DNA from: Ceratopteris richardii
Lineage: Eukaryota; Streptophyta; Polypodiopsida; Polypodiales; Pteridaceae
NCBI GenBank assembly: GCA_020310875.1
Contig: CM035407.1
Span: 199,028,524 to 199,092,523, forward strand
Reading direction: 5' to 3'
Length of the DNA: 64,000 nt
Position 1 is the first letter of the stretch, and each line of letters begins with the position of its first letter. The notes beneath the pieces were generated by a model. It had not been told where the DNA came from, ran no database searches, and saw only the letters and a program-made list of their open reading frames with translations. Positions 9,296 to 20,268 of the stretch are shown here, piece after piece. The translations under genes and the position numbers were made by a program.

Positions 9296-10003
9296 TCTCC
9301 GTAAATAGATGGAATGTCTTGGGGAAATTGAACATGAAGGTCATCAATCTCACGAATAGGAGGGGAATTACCCTTCTCCTTGGCCCATTTCTCCTCTTGT
9401 ATTTCCCGCAAGAATTCTTGAGAGTAATTTTGAATTGAAAGAGGTGTTCCAACATTCGTAGAATTAGGAACATAAGCTTCCATTGGTGGTGAGCTTCCTC
9501 TCTCAATAACTGGTTGAGCCTGTGGAGGTAAAGAAACTTGTGGTTTGTTTACCAACTGCTCTAATCTTTCTAGTAAGCCCTGTAAATGCAAATCCGGTTT
9601 GACAGAGTTTGTCTAATTGAGCCTTTGACTAGTCTCGAGTATAGCTTGAGCCTGTTCTACCATTTTCATGCACATTTTCATCCATTCAATCTCTAAGTCC
9701 GCTCTAGGGTAACTCTTGTCTAGGTTTGCAGCTGTTGGCCCTTCTTGAAGTCGAGCCTGCTAGGCCTTGAACATCATGTCCAAGCCTTCTAGGGTTGGAT
9801 CTGCAAGAACAGACCCTGGTTGTGGTCTATTTACAATGGGTGGTGGGATGGGATGAGGTGGAGTGGATGGAATTTCAGCATGCAAGGGGTTTTGAGATGC
9901 AATGTCTTCTATTTTTGTTTTCGCTTCTTTCAGGCTCTCTTCTAGTTCAGATAACTTTCTATTCCACTTGCAATTGGCCTTCTCTCTAGTATCTTTCGCC
10001 ACA
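9256..10003 (-). pseudogene. G1 gag, 5' truncated
   Basis: Frames 9760-10020 and 9256-9591 carry Gag-like sequence: a charged coil (LSELEESLKEAKTKIEDI), a proline-rich stretch (PSTPPHPIPPP) and LLERLEQLVNK. A stop at ~9757 and another near 9613 separate the pieces. Homology to element sequence ends at about 10003, where the 1.25 kb satellite resumes; the first residues of the 86-aa ORF (MLYLLSV) are satellite-derived. The N-terminal Gag, leader, primer-binding site and 5' LTR are missing. No zinc knuckle was found. Confidence 0.6.
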
Positions 10004-11875
10004 CTTAGTAAATACAACAATGTACAATATTTTCCAAGATTATCACATAAAGATTAAAAATATTTTCCTTGTTTAAATATGCTCTTAGAGATGTATTTGA
10101 ATCTAGTTGGACACTTTCTACAACTACACTTGGTAACTACAACAATGTACAATATTTTCCAAGATTATTGCATAACCTTGTTTCAAGTATGTTATAATCA
10201 ATATCAAAATGGAAAAAAGATCTCTTACAATAGATAAGTGCTATAGAATGTGATACTATAAACTCAACATAATCCATTCTTAGGAGGCAGACAATACAAG
10301 GATTGAACAAAAGATTTTGTTTACCACCACCTGTGACAAGGATTGCAACACAGAGGGTTCTTATAGGGAACTTCAAACTCCACAATCTTCTCCTCTAGGC
10401 TCTTTTTGTTTGTTGGATCTTCATTGCAAGACTTCCTCTATGCATGTAAAAATTTCTCCACTTCAACTCAATACTACTAGAAAATCTCCATAATTATCTT
10501 TCTTCAAAAGGGTATGCAACGATGCTCTCACATAACTATATACCTACAAAAAGTACTAATGGAATTATGTTTGCAGGAAACATGCAAGGGGAAATGTTGT
10601 CTCTCTTTTTCAAGCATTATGGATGTTTCTTCATATGTCAAAGACATCTAGTTACTGAAAAAAAGGCATATAATGGTGAAGTTATCTTTTCGAATAATCC
10701 ACACAAAAAAAAATTGAACTAGCTTCTTGGAATGATGAATTATGTGTCCATGCAAAACATCTTTGATGAAAAATGATCTCTTAAATGAAAACCCTTGGGA
10801 ACTCGAATGTTGCATTATAGAAAAAATGAGAATAACATTTGCGAGAAGAAAAACGGTCTAAATTCTTCACATATATTTAAAAAAAGCATGGATTGTAAAA
10901 ATTATTTATAAGAAAAGATGGGTGGAGTATAAATATAGTTGGCAGTAAAAAGGAATCGTGTTGAATAGAAATATGTACTGTAATGATTAGAAGGAAAAAA
11001 GATCAAATACAATCAATATCACTCCATTATGCATAGAAAGGCATGATCTACTCATATCTTCATTCCATAAAACAAGGTTCTCTAGATATTACATAGAAAA
11101 CTACTTTTTTATTTTCATTTTGCCCTTGAATCTCCCAAATATTTCACATGGTTTTTGAGGCACCCAAAACCTTTTCCAAGAATGGGTATATGTCTACCAA
11201 GACATTGGATACATATCAATCACCTACATCCACTCCTAGATATATGGGACTTACACTCATGCCTACTCTTAGATAATGAGAGTACTTCAATCTGGGTGAA
11301 CAACAGAGTGCTATATTACCACACTTAGTAACAACAATAATGTACAATACATATTATCACATAAAGATTAAAAATAGTTACCTTGTTCCAAATATGCTCT
11401 TAGAAATGTGTTTCAATCTAGGCTGACACTAGAGTTTTCTACTACCACACTCAATAACCACAACAATGTACAATCTTTTCCAAGATTACCACATACATAC
11501 TTAAAAATAGTTTCCTTGTTTCAAATATTATAATTAACGTAAATGGAAATAAGCTCTCTTGCAATACATAAGTGCTCTAGAATGTGATACAACACAATCA
11601 AAACGTAAGACAATCCATTCTTAGAAGATAGACAATGCAAATATTGAACAAAAGAATATTTTTTATCACTTATTGCCACAAAGATTTCAACACCAAAGGT
11701 TCTTGTATGGAACCCCACAAAGTCTTCTCCTCTAGTCTCTTTTTATTTGTTGGATGTCCATTGCAAGCCTTCCTCTACATATGTAGAAATTTCTTCAAAG
11801 TCAAGACTACTAGAAAATCTCCATAGTTTTCCTTCTTCAAATGGATATGCAACAATGCTCTCACATAATTATATA
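10004..11875. repeat. Tandem repeat, ~1.25 kb unit (rest of unit 2, unit 3)
   Basis: Continues the array of 1-1514. Unit 3 begins near 10937 (atagttggcagtaaaaagga). Its last recognisable base is near 11875, where the copia LTR of H1 begins; the equivalent point in unit 1 is about 865. Roughly 130 bp of the unit is missing at the G1 junction. Nothing coding is supported here. Confidence 0.8.
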
Positions 11876-12233
11876 TGAAGAGAAGAAAGAAGATAAGGAA
11901 GAGAGCTCTCACACAAGAAGAGAGGAGCAAAAAAAAGTTATGGCAAGGAAGGATGATCTTCTTCCACTTCTTCTATTACATAAAGAGAATACACAAGAAT
12001 GGCCTAATTCAACATTACAACCAATACAATATATAAAGAGGAGTACATAAAAAAAACCCTAATGGTTGTCAATTAGTGAGTTGGCAAGAAAAAAAAGTGC
12101 CATCACTCGTGGTAGTTAAATCTCACTAAAAGTATCCCTAACATATATTGGTGTAACAACTATACATGTCAGAGAAATGAAAAGTGGTATGCGCCATCTC
12201 TGATCATCACATGTTGAGCTTGATCTCTCAACA
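11876..12233 (-). repeat. 3' LTR of copia element H1
   Basis: The 358 bp block has TG...CA ends on the plus strand and is followed by a polypurine tract on the minus strand. It abuts satellite on the left. Its left edge is set by loss of satellite homology and the TG, so is good to a few bases. No 5' LTR partner was found. Confidence 0.65.
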
Positions 12234-12292
12234 CTCCCCCTCAAGCTCAACGTCATGAACACTCCCCCTCAAGCTCAACGTCATGTCCTATA
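12234..12292 (-). other. H1 polypurine tract, tandemly duplicated
   Basis: The segment aacactccccctcaagctca with the following cgtcatg occurs twice in a row (about 28-29 bp each, from 12230 and from about 12258). On the minus strand each copy is a purine tract followed by TGTT, the start signature of an LTR. Confidence 0.75.
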
Positions 12293-12366
12293 ATTCAAGA
12301 ATCTTTTGATAATTCTTCAACTTCACTGCACCATGTGCTTTAGTAAAAATATCACCACCTCCTTAT
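12293..12366 (-). pseudogene. H1 RNase H C-terminus (distal part, split by E1)
   Basis: Minus-strand translation gives GGDIFTKAHG and KLKNYQKILEL-stop, the conserved C-terminal end of copia RNase H (DIFTKAL type). The rest of the domain lies beyond the nested element, from 27412. The 5 bases 12362-12366 (CTTAT) are the left target duplication of E1. Confidence 0.8.
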
Positions 12367-13411
12367 TGTTGAAGATAAATCTACAAGCTCATTTTCATAT
12401 GAGCTATGCTTGGATAAATTTACCAAATATAAAGATAAAGGAAAAGAAGAGAAAAAAAAGAGGGGAAAATGGTGAGTTAAGAAGGAGTCACAAAATTCTT
12501 CACATGCTCATTGGTTATAAAAGTGAAGTGGGAGCACATTCAAAACAGGAGAGAAAGAGGCAAGAGCTTGCAGTAGTCAGATCTAGTCATTTTGTCATTT
12601 TGTCTTCCCTTAGACTCCTTCCAGTCGCACGTCAGTTTGTACATAGCTTTGTTGTGGAGCTCATATCTCAATGTGTATGTAACCATTTCTTCTTTAAACA
12701 CTCATTGGAAATCTTATCTCGTGTACTTTCTGTATCTCAAATATCTCTTTCAAAGCTTACATATTTTAGTGAAAGAGTGAACTCTAGTTTTTTAGTATAC
12801 CTGAGTAAACAGGTGGTCTATTTTGGTCGGTTAAGTTTCCCAACCAAAACATATCCAAATTGCTTGATTTTTGTCTTGTTGGAAATCTCTTGGCATGCAC
12901 TATCTTTGTTCCAAATATCTTATTCAGGAAATTTATATTATGTGAGATATTGGTCAGAGAGTGAAGTCCAATTTTATAGTGTACTTATGTGCGCAGGTGG
13001 TCTATTTTGGTCAGTTGACTTTCATGATCAGAACTCACACAAATTACGTGAATTTTAGCTTTTTGGAAAGCTATTTGTGTCTACTTTCTCTATACCAAGT
13101 ATCTTTCTCAAAGGATATATATTCATAGAGTTATCAGTCCGAGAGTGAAGTTTAGTCCTTTAGCATACTTGTCTGGATAGGTAGTTCATCTTTGTCAGTT
13201 GTGTTTCCTAATCAAAACTTGTCCAAATTAAGTTATTTATAGCTTGTTAGAAAGCTCTCTTTTTCTACTTTGATTGACTAAAGGCACAGGTCCATTTGAG
13301 GTTTGTAATAAGAGCAGCAAGCTATCTAAGGTGCAGCTATTTGTCCAAGTGCTAGACATACAAGGGTTCACTACACATTTATGTTGCGCATAGGAGAACT
13401 CATTCTCCACA
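12367..13411 (+). repeat. 5' LTR of copia element E1
   Basis: A 1045 bp LTR, TG...CA, matching 26266-27406 (3' LTR) and, inverted, 57384-58519 (E4). It lacks about 95 bp present in the 3' LTR near 26350-26450. It is flanked by CTTAT at 12362-12366, repeated at 27407-27411. The 250-aa ORF at 12306-13058 runs through it and is not a gene. Confidence 0.95.
12516..12523 (+). promoter_or_regulatory. TATA box with upstream CAAT in E1 5' LTR
   Basis: TATAAAAG preceded immediately by ATTGGT. The same pair is at 26498-26505 in the 3' LTR and, inverted, at 58279-58286 in E4, so it is conserved across three LTRs and likely the element's promoter. Confidence 0.6.
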
Positions 13412-13413
13412 GT

Positions 13414-13425
13414 TGGTATCAGAGC
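13414..13425 (+). other. E1 primer-binding site (initiator Met tRNA)
   Basis: TGGTATCAGAGC, two bases after the 5' LTR, is complementary to the 3' end of plant initiator-Met tRNA and fixes the LTR end. Confidence 0.9.
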
Positions 13426-13571
13426 AAACTTGGTGCTGAAGACTCATCAACAGAGCTGGAGATAAAGCAAAGATAAAGCGGAGCTATAAAACAAGGAGGA
13501 GCTTCACAAACGCAAGAGCAAAGCACAACATAACTATTCAAGGTAACTCTCAAAGTCTTTGATACTCTTCA

Positions 13572-13606
13572 ATGGCTGAGTTGGGTCAACAAGTAGAGAA
13601 GTTGGG
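13572..13606 (+). pseudogene. E1 gag start, cut after ~12 codons
   Basis: An ATG opens MAELGQQVEKL, matching the Gag start of E4 (MAHLGQQVEKLDKDNY at 57225, minus). Identity ends near 13606, where E2 sequence begins. The rest of E1 gag, protease and integrase is absent from the window. Confidence 0.8.
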
Positions 13607-14538
13607 ATACGGCATCAACAAAGTCAAAAGGAGTGTCATTCAAAGTAAAGGTAACCTTATACTTTATAAAGATTGAAGAATTCAATACACAGGTGAAGAA
13701 AGGATGGGAGATTCTCTTCAAATAGAGAAGTTGGATAGAGAGAACTATCCTGCATGGTCTATGAGGATGGAAGCTCATCTAATGAGCAAAGATTTGATAG
13801 GATATATTACAGGTGAAGAAGAAAAGCCTCAATTCAGAGATCCTAGTGTTCCAAATAGGGAGGAATTGTCAGATTTGAAGAATTGGATGAAGAGAGATGC
13901 TCGAGCTAGGAGCATTATCTATATGGCAGTCAATGACTACTTGCTACCTCACATTAGAGGTCTTGAAAGTGCAAGTGATATATGGAATGCTTTGGAGGAG
14001 CATTTCCAAAACACCACAAAGTCAAGGAAGGCATCCTTGTGGGCAGAATTTACTACATTCAAGAAGAAGGCCTCTCAATCTATCTCAGATTATGTAACCA
14101 GAATGAAGGACATTGCAGATGCATTAGGAGCTGTTGATGAAGACATTGAGGAGGATAAATTGGTAAGGCAAATCCTTACAGGTTTGAGAGGTGATGACAA
14201 ATGCAAGCCATTCATTTTGTCTACTGAATTATCACTTGATCATTTTACTCCTGACTTAAATCAGTTGCTAGGACATATGTTAACCTTTGAGCAGGATGTC
14301 AAAGGTGAAGGTGACAAAAGTACAAGTCATGCAATGTACTCAAAGGATAAGAAGAAAATTAGCAAAGGGAAGCAACAAGCAAATGAAGATGAAGGCACAA
14401 CTAGTCAAGCCAACTTTCTAAGAGGAAGAGGAGGTGGCAAAGGTAGAGGAAGAGGCAGGAATAACAAAGATGGAGTCAAAGCTTGCTAGATTTGTGGTAA
14501 GACAAATCATTTAGCTAATGATTGTTGGCATAATAATC
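13607..14538 (+). pseudogene. E2 leader and gag
   Basis: After about 97 bp of leader resembling that of E3 (near 38400-38496), an ATG at 13704 opens 261 aa of copia Gag: IEKLDRENYPAWSMRM, LLPHIRGLE, WNALEEHF and a basic GRGGGKGRGRG tail. The frame stops at a TAG (14487) inside the zinc knuckle (C-stop-ICGKTNHLANDC, about 14480-14525), so nucleic-acid binding would be lost. Gag would form the virus-like particle. The element's 5' LTR and primer site are missing; sequence to the left belongs to E1. Confidence 0.85.
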
Positions 14539-14723
14539 AGAGTAATGGTGGATATAATCAGAATTTTAATTCAAGAGGAAGAGGTGGCAGAAATCAAAGA
14601 GGTAACTTTAGAGGAAGAGGTAGTAGGGGTTATTTTGGAAGAAATGCAGATAGAGGATTCCAAAGTCAACAATACAACAATGCCTACTACAATTATGTTT
14701 CAAATCAGAAGGAGGATTCAACA

Positions 14724-15105
14724 TTGATAATGAATGCAACTTGTGAGAGACAAAGTGAAGACCAAAGAGTTTTCTACATTGACTCAGGGTGTAGCAATCA
14801 CCTGAGTGGTAACACAACATTGATGACTGATTTAGAAAATAAGGTATCTAATCATGTTGTTCAAACAGGTGACAATACAAAGCACAATGTGAAGTCAATT
14901 GGATCAGTGAAGGCCAAGGATGGTAGCACCTTATTGAGTAAGGTCTTGTATGTTCCTACAATTCCTAAGAATCTGATAAGTATAGGAAAAATTGTTGAAA
15001 AAGGTTATGAAGTGAGATTCACTAATGAAGGAGTGTTTGTGGAAGACCTTAGCAATGGGTATAAACAGATTGTTTCACGGAAGAAAGAAGGAAGATTGTT
15101 CACAA
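14724..15105 (+). pseudogene. E2 protease, fused by deletion to pol linker
   Basis: The frame reads VFYIDSGCSNHLSG (intact D-S-G catalytic loop), VLYVPTIPKNLISIGKIV and GRLFT, the usual copia protease end. Directly after GRLFT the sequence jumps into the post-integrase linker (EKYVFIGYDD in another frame), so the whole HHCC finger and DDE core of integrase, roughly 0.8 kb by comparison with E3, is missing. The element therefore encoded no integrase and could only have moved with helper protein, unless the deletion came after insertion. Confidence 0.85.
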
Positions 15106-16925
15106 AGCTGAAAAGTATGTGTTCATTGGTTATGATGACAAGTAGATGGGTTATAGATTGTGGAGTCCATCCACAAAGCAATTCATTGTGTCTACGGATG
15201 TTACATTTGATGAGCAAGGTACTTGGTATGCAGGTACTATCAATATTAATACAAATGATGAAGAAATTGTGAGTCAAAAGAAAGGTAAATCAGAGGTTCA
15301 GATATTTGATGAACAAGAGAATAATGAAGTGCAGGTTGAAGTTGAAGAAATGCCAAGATTTGATCCTGAGTGTGAAGAACCAGAAACCTCAAGGAGTGGA
15401 GAACTCAGAAGGTCATCAAGACACAAGTGGCAACCTACAAGGTATAGCTATGACACTTCTTTTTTGGCTACAAAAGATTATGCTTATATGATTAAAGCAG
15501 ATGAAGACCCTTCTACATATGAAGAGGCAAAAGGTAAGGAAAATTGGGAGAAAGCTATGCAGAAAGAATATGATGCATTATTGGAGAATCAGACATGGGA
15601 TTTGGTTCCTAAACCAAATAGCCAGAAAATCATTGGATGTAAGTGGGTTTACAAAACAAAGAGATTTGCAGATGGAAGTGTGTCTAGGTACAAAGCTAGA
15701 CTTGTTGTCAAAGGGTTTGCTCAAACATATGGTATTGATTATGATGAGACCTATAGTCCTGTGGCAAAGATGACAACCATAAGAACACTCATAGCAATTG
15801 CTGCATGTAAACGTTGGAAATTATGTCAATTAGATGTGAAGAATGCTTTCTTGAATGGCTATATTTCAGATGATGTTTTCATGGAGCAACCTCAAGGATT
15901 CAGAGATGGAAGGTATCCAGATCATGTGTGTAAGCTCAAGAGAGCTTTGTATGGCTTGAAGTAGGCCCCAAGGGCATGGAACTATAGACTTGTGAAGTTC
16001 TTGAAAGAACTTGGATTTCATGTATCTAAGGCAGATAGTAGCTTGCTTGTTAAAGCAAGTGATGATGGGTTCATTTACATGTGCATATATATTGATGATA
16101 TAATTCTTAGAGGTACAGATGAGAAAGGCATTCAAAGCCTAAAGAAGCAAATGGAGAAAGAATTTAAAATCAGTGATTTGGGAGATTTGTCATATTTCTT
16201 GGGCATGCACATTTCATATACTCAACATGGAGTGTATGTGACTCAAGAAAGGTATTTGAAGAACTTGTTAATCAAGTTTAAAATGAATGATTGCAGGGTA
16301 GCACCTACTCCAATGGAGGTGAATCACAAGTTGAGCAGATATGGTGGAGAAGAATTTAAGGATATGAAGCTATATCAGAGTTTGGTTGGTAGTCTTATCT
16401 ATGCTACATTAACTAGGCCTGATTTATCATATGCAGTTGGGGTTTTGTCCCAATTCATGCATTGTCCTAGGAAAGAACATTGGATTGCAGGTCAAAGAGT
16501 GTTGAGGTACACTTTGGGTACACTCAAAGAGGGTTTGTATTATGGTTTTACATCAGATACAAACATCAAAATATATAGTGATGTAGATTGGGCAGGTAAT
16601 CCTGATGATAGAAGGTCAACCTATGGATACATGTGTTATGTGGGAGATAAGTTAATCTCTTGGTGTTCAAAGAAGCAACACACAGTTGCTTTATCATCTA
16701 CAGAAGCTGAGTACAAAGGCATGGTTGAAGCTGCAAAGGAAGTAATATGGCTTAAGATTCTGATGAAGAGTTTTGATATCATTCAGAGTACTCCTACTAT
16801 TCATGGAGATAACATGAGTTCATTGTATTTAGCTGCTAACCCTGTTTTTCATGCCAGGACCAAACACATTGAGATTCATTATCACTTTCTAAGAGAGAAG
16901 GTGATGGACAAAGAGATTGGAGTCA
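15105..16925 (+). pseudogene. E2 reverse transcriptase and RNase H
   Basis: Frames 15146-15964 and 15992-16930 carry linker (GYRLWSPSTKQF), RT with WKLCQLDVKNAFLNG (first catalytic Asp), a TAG at 15963 replacing the Gln of LKQAPRAW, YIDD at about 16090 (CIYIDDIILRG), then RNase H with SDVDWAG, STEAEY and GDNMSS. The frame is cut at 16925 by element D in HYHFLREKVMDKEIGV; the tail resumes at 23733. Apart from the stop and the split, motifs are well kept. Confidence 0.9.
16921..16925 (+). other. Target-site duplication of D (left)
   Basis: AGTCA here is repeated at 23728-23732 immediately after the other LTR. It proves that D is a single insertion into E2. Confidence 0.9.
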
Positions 16926-18198
16926 TGTGAAGAGATGGATAGGTATGTGCTTGAAGATGAAGAGGTGTTGCAAAATCCTTGATCTACACCAGCCAAATGA
17001 ACTCCAGAAGTATATGGTGGGCCCCTTTAGCTTGCCAATGGATGTATTAGACACCCTATGTACCTTGGAAGATCACTCTAAAAAAGATAGATCAAAACAG
17101 ATAAGTTGGAGTTAGCTCAGAGGTGAAAACTTGCTATTCTTCGTTCATACACCTGTCCAGTGTTTTACATAATTCTCTGAGTACAGCAACAATTAGCTTA
17201 ATTCCTCTTGGGGACGTCTAGGTAACTTAAAGAGATAACTTTCAAGAGTAATCTCATAAAAAATAATGAACCACACACTGAGAATGAGTTTTAACAACTG
17301 ATGATATCATCCCGATTTTCATGGGCTGCTACAGTTTGAGACCAGTGAGCAAAAAAATCAACATAACTCAAAATTTAGGAATCCAATGATTATGAAAATT
17401 TGTATGGATATACTAGACAGTAAGCTGAATCCAACAAGCTTTAAATCACTGAATTTAGGTAAGTAACCACTGAGAAACACCTCTGACAAGATGAGTGAAA
17501 AAGTCGGGTACCTCACAGAGAAGTGAAAATGCACAGACACTGTTGACTTCAACTGAACATAACTGAAGATTGCAACATCCAAGTGACATGAAAATTTGTG
17601 AGCATATATTAGAATTATAGAGTTAACTTTACCAAGTTAAATCACTGAAAATGATGCACCAAGCTCAGAGAAAACATCTCTGCAAGCTGACTGAGAAAAA
17701 CTGAGAGTAATGACAGTGAGTAGTACACTTCACAAGAACATGGAAAGATGAACTCAAATAATCATGAAAATGAAAGTATATTGCTTGTACAATACAATGA
17801 CTTACTGATACATATGTGTGCCTTGTAATCACACCTTGATATGGCATAAAGCTCAACTCTTGGAGGTCTTCACATAGGTCTCTCTAACCATGACTAAAAC
17901 TGCCATCTATTTATAGTTGAGTTTGGGAGGCTAGCTTCCCTCAATCACTCTCCAATCAATCAATGATTTATTTTATTCTCTACCTACCACAAATCACGAA
18001 TTCGTGGCTCCTCTTTCCATTCTTGATCAAGTGGACTCAACCACTTAAGATTCTTTCACTTTTACATTAAGTAAACTCTTCAAAAGTTACAAGAGGTAGT
18101 TCATAAGTGAACTTTACATAGTCTTTATTTTAAGGCTTTTTCTATGACTTTGTGGGACTCAAGCCAATACTTAGGCTTGTCATAGACTTACTCCAACA
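16926..18198 (-). repeat. 3' LTR of copia element D
   Basis: A 1273 bp LTR nearly identical to 22463-23727 (a few per cent difference by eye, including a 7-base indel near 16976). A minus-strand TATAAATAG lies at 17907-17915. The two short ORFs inside (17358-17582, 17665-17856) recur in the other LTR simply because the LTRs are identical. Confidence 0.95.
17907..17915 (-). promoter_or_regulatory. TATA box in D 3' LTR
   Basis: Minus strand TATAAATAG, identical in the 5' LTR at 23436-23444, where it would drive transcription of D. Confidence 0.55.
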
Positions 18199-18211
18199 GC
18201 TCCCCCTCCAG
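18199..18211 (-). other. Polypurine tract of D
   Basis: Plus strand gctccccctccag: a minus-strand GGAGGGGGAGC run directly before the LTR start TGTTGGAG. Confidence 0.85.
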
Positions 18212-18230
18212 CCAAGTATGCTTGAGGTCT

Positions 18231-19952
18231 TCAATCTTCCAAGATTACCTGCAAACCAATCATAGCCTTGAATTTGCAGAGCTTTGTACCATCCAATGCT
18301 TTGGTTAGAATATCTGCACATTGTTGATGAGTGGACACATATGATATTTGAATCTCTTTGCTTAGAACCTTTTCTCGTACATAGTGATAATGAACTTCAA
18401 TATGTTTAGTCCTTACATGAAAAATAGGATTAGCAACCAAATGAATAGAACTCATATTGTCACCAAAAATAGTTGGAGTTCCAAACTCCAATCCAAGATC
18501 TTTGAATAATGTCTTCATCCACATAGCTTCTTGTGTAGCTATGGCAATACCTCTATATTCAGCTTCAGTAGAAGAGAGAGGAACTATGGGTTGCTTCTTG
18601 GATGACCATGAAATAAGCTTTGAACCTGCAAAGGTAAGATAACTTGAAGTGCTCCTTCTATCTTCCTTGGAGCCAGCCCAATCTGCATCAGAAAATAGCT
18701 TCAAACCTAAATCAGATACATAAGGATAATAAAGTCCTTCATTTATGGTTCCTTTGAGATACTTGAGAATCCTTTTGGCAGCATCCATATGTGGTTTCCT
18801 TGGTGTGTTCATAAATTGACTTAGCACACTCACACTGTAACATATATCTACTCTTGTCAATGTGGCATAATTGAGACTACCCACTAGACTTTGATATGAT
18901 GTGATGTCCTCTATGAGTTCACCTTCATGTGAGCTCAATTTGTGATTGACCTCCATTGGAGTACCTGCAATCTTACAATCTTGCATCTTGAATTTTGCCA
19001 ACATGTCCTTAATGTACTTTCTTTGAGTGAGAAACAAAGCATGATCTTTGTAGACAACTTCCAAACCTAGGAAGTAGGTAAGTGAACCCAAATCACTTAT
19101 CTTGAACTCTTCTCTCATCTGATCTTTGATCTTCTTCATACCATATACATCATTTCCTGTCAATATAATATCATCTACATATACACATAGGTAGATGATC
19201 TCTGAATTACTCTTTTTAATAAAGAGTGAAGGATCAACCTTGCTTGGTTGAAAGCCTTTGTCCTGTAAGAATGAAACAAGCCTGAAATTCCAAGCTCTTG
19301 GAGCTTGCTTGAGACCATACAATGCTTTGTTAAGTTTACACACATAATCAGGATAAACTTGATTCTCAAAACCAGGTGGTTGTACCATATATACCTCTTC
19401 TATTATCCAACCATTCAAGAATGCATTCTTTACATTTAGTTGAAGTATCTTCCAATTCTTGGAAGAGGCAATACTAAGAAAAACCCTAATAGTAGGCATC
19501 TTTGCCACAGGAGAGAAGGTCTCCTCATAATCAATTCCCTGAGTTTGTGCAAAGCCTTTTGCCAGAAGCCTTGCCTTATACCTGTTAATGGAACCATCAG
19601 AATTCTTCTTGAGTTTATAGACCCATCTTGAGCCTATTACCTTCATGGATGAAGTCTTGGGCACCAAATCCCAAGTGTTGTTTTCCTCAAGTGCTTCGAT
19701 CTCTTCCTTCATTGCATGCTTCCATTCTGTTTTTGCTTTGGCCTCTTCAAATGATGATGGCTCCTCTTGGTTTATGTCCTGTGCTATGTAGATAGAATGT
19801 TTAGTTACTAATGAGGTGTCAAACCCATACCTTTCTGGTTTTTTCTTTTCCCTCATAGATCTTCTTAGGCCATGATGTGATGATTCTGCCTCATGTCCAA
19901 GTTCCTGCAATTTTGCTTTACCTTTAGACTTCCATGCTTTGATCTTTTCCAT
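18231..19952 (-). CDS. D reverse transcriptase-RNase H (573-codon open frame)
   Basis: The longest uninterrupted frame in the window. Residues 28-70 are the integrase-RT linker; RT spans about 90-335 with ALYGLKQAPRAW (210-221) and YVDD at 258-261; RNase H spans about 420-560 with SDADWAGSKEDRR, STEAEYRG and GDNMSSI, ending DILTKALDG...VILED 20 bases before the polypurine tract. One key change: the motif normally QLDVKNAF reads QLNVKNAF (Asn173), removing a metal-binding catalytic Asp of RT. So despite being open the enzyme is probably dead. The annotated ATG is internal; the natural polyprotein came in frame from integrase. Confidence 0.9.
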   Translation of the reverse strand: MEKIKAWKSKGKAKLQELGHEAESSHHGLRRSMREKKKPERYGFDTSLVTKHSIYIAQDINQEEPSSFEEAKAKTEWKHAMKEEIEALEENNTWDLVPKTSSMKVIGSRWVYKLKKNSDGSINRYKARLLAKGFAQTQGIDYEETFSPVAKMPTIRVFLSIASSKNWKILQLNVKNAFLNGWIIEEVYMVQPPGFENQVYPDYVCKLNKALYGLKQAPRAWNFRLVSFLQDKGFQPSKVDPSLFIKKSNSEIIYLCVYVDDIILTGNDVYGMKKIKDQMREEFKISDLGSLTYFLGLEVVYKDHALFLTQRKYIKDMLAKFKMQDCKIAGTPMEVNHKLSSHEGELIEDITSYQSLVGSLNYATLTRVDICYSVSVLSQFMNTPRKPHMDAAKRILKYLKGTINEGLYYPYVSDLGLKLFSDADWAGSKEDRRSTSSYLTFAGSKLISWSSKKQPIVPLSSTEAEYRGIAIATQEAMWMKTLFKDLGLEFGTPTIFGDNMSSIHLVANPIFHVRTKHIEVHYHYVREKVLSKEIQISYVSTHQQCADILTKALDGTKLCKFKAMIGLQVILED

Positions 19953-20206
19953 TTGAGATTCTTCATCATCCTCTGAGGTGTCTTGTTCTTCAATCTTGGT
20001 TGTTCTCTACCAAGCTTTGGAAAATCTTCTTCAAGATTATATGGTAAATTGACCTTCCTGCATGAATCTTCATACCATGAATTGTTCTCATCAAAAACTA
20101 CATCTCTGCTTACCAAGAATCCTTTGTTGGTAGGGTTGTATAACCTGTAGCCCTTTTGATTGTTGTCATATCCAATAAATACACACCTTTCTGCCTTTGG
20201 ATCCAT
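19865..20206 (-). pseudogene. D integrase-RT linker
   Basis: The 113-codon frame begins RCVFIGYDNNQKGYRLYNP and LVSRDVVFDE, the conserved C-terminal integrase/linker segment of copia. It goes out of frame near 20010; the correct continuation is the 573-codon frame. Another break separates it from the frame ending at 20269. Confidence 0.8.
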
Positions 20207-20268
20207 CTTGCCTCTAACCTGTGAAGGAACATGAGCAAAAGCAATACATCCAAAAATTTTACAATGAT

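Noticed and set aside
12306..13058. 250-codon plus-strand ORF
   Set aside because: It runs across the H1 fragment into the E1 5' LTR, is hydrophobic and low in coding character, and the equivalent frames in the 3' LTR and in E4's LTR are broken.
17358..17582. ORFs repeated at 17358-17856 and 22887-23376
   Set aside because: They repeat only because they lie in the two LTRs of D; no protein features.
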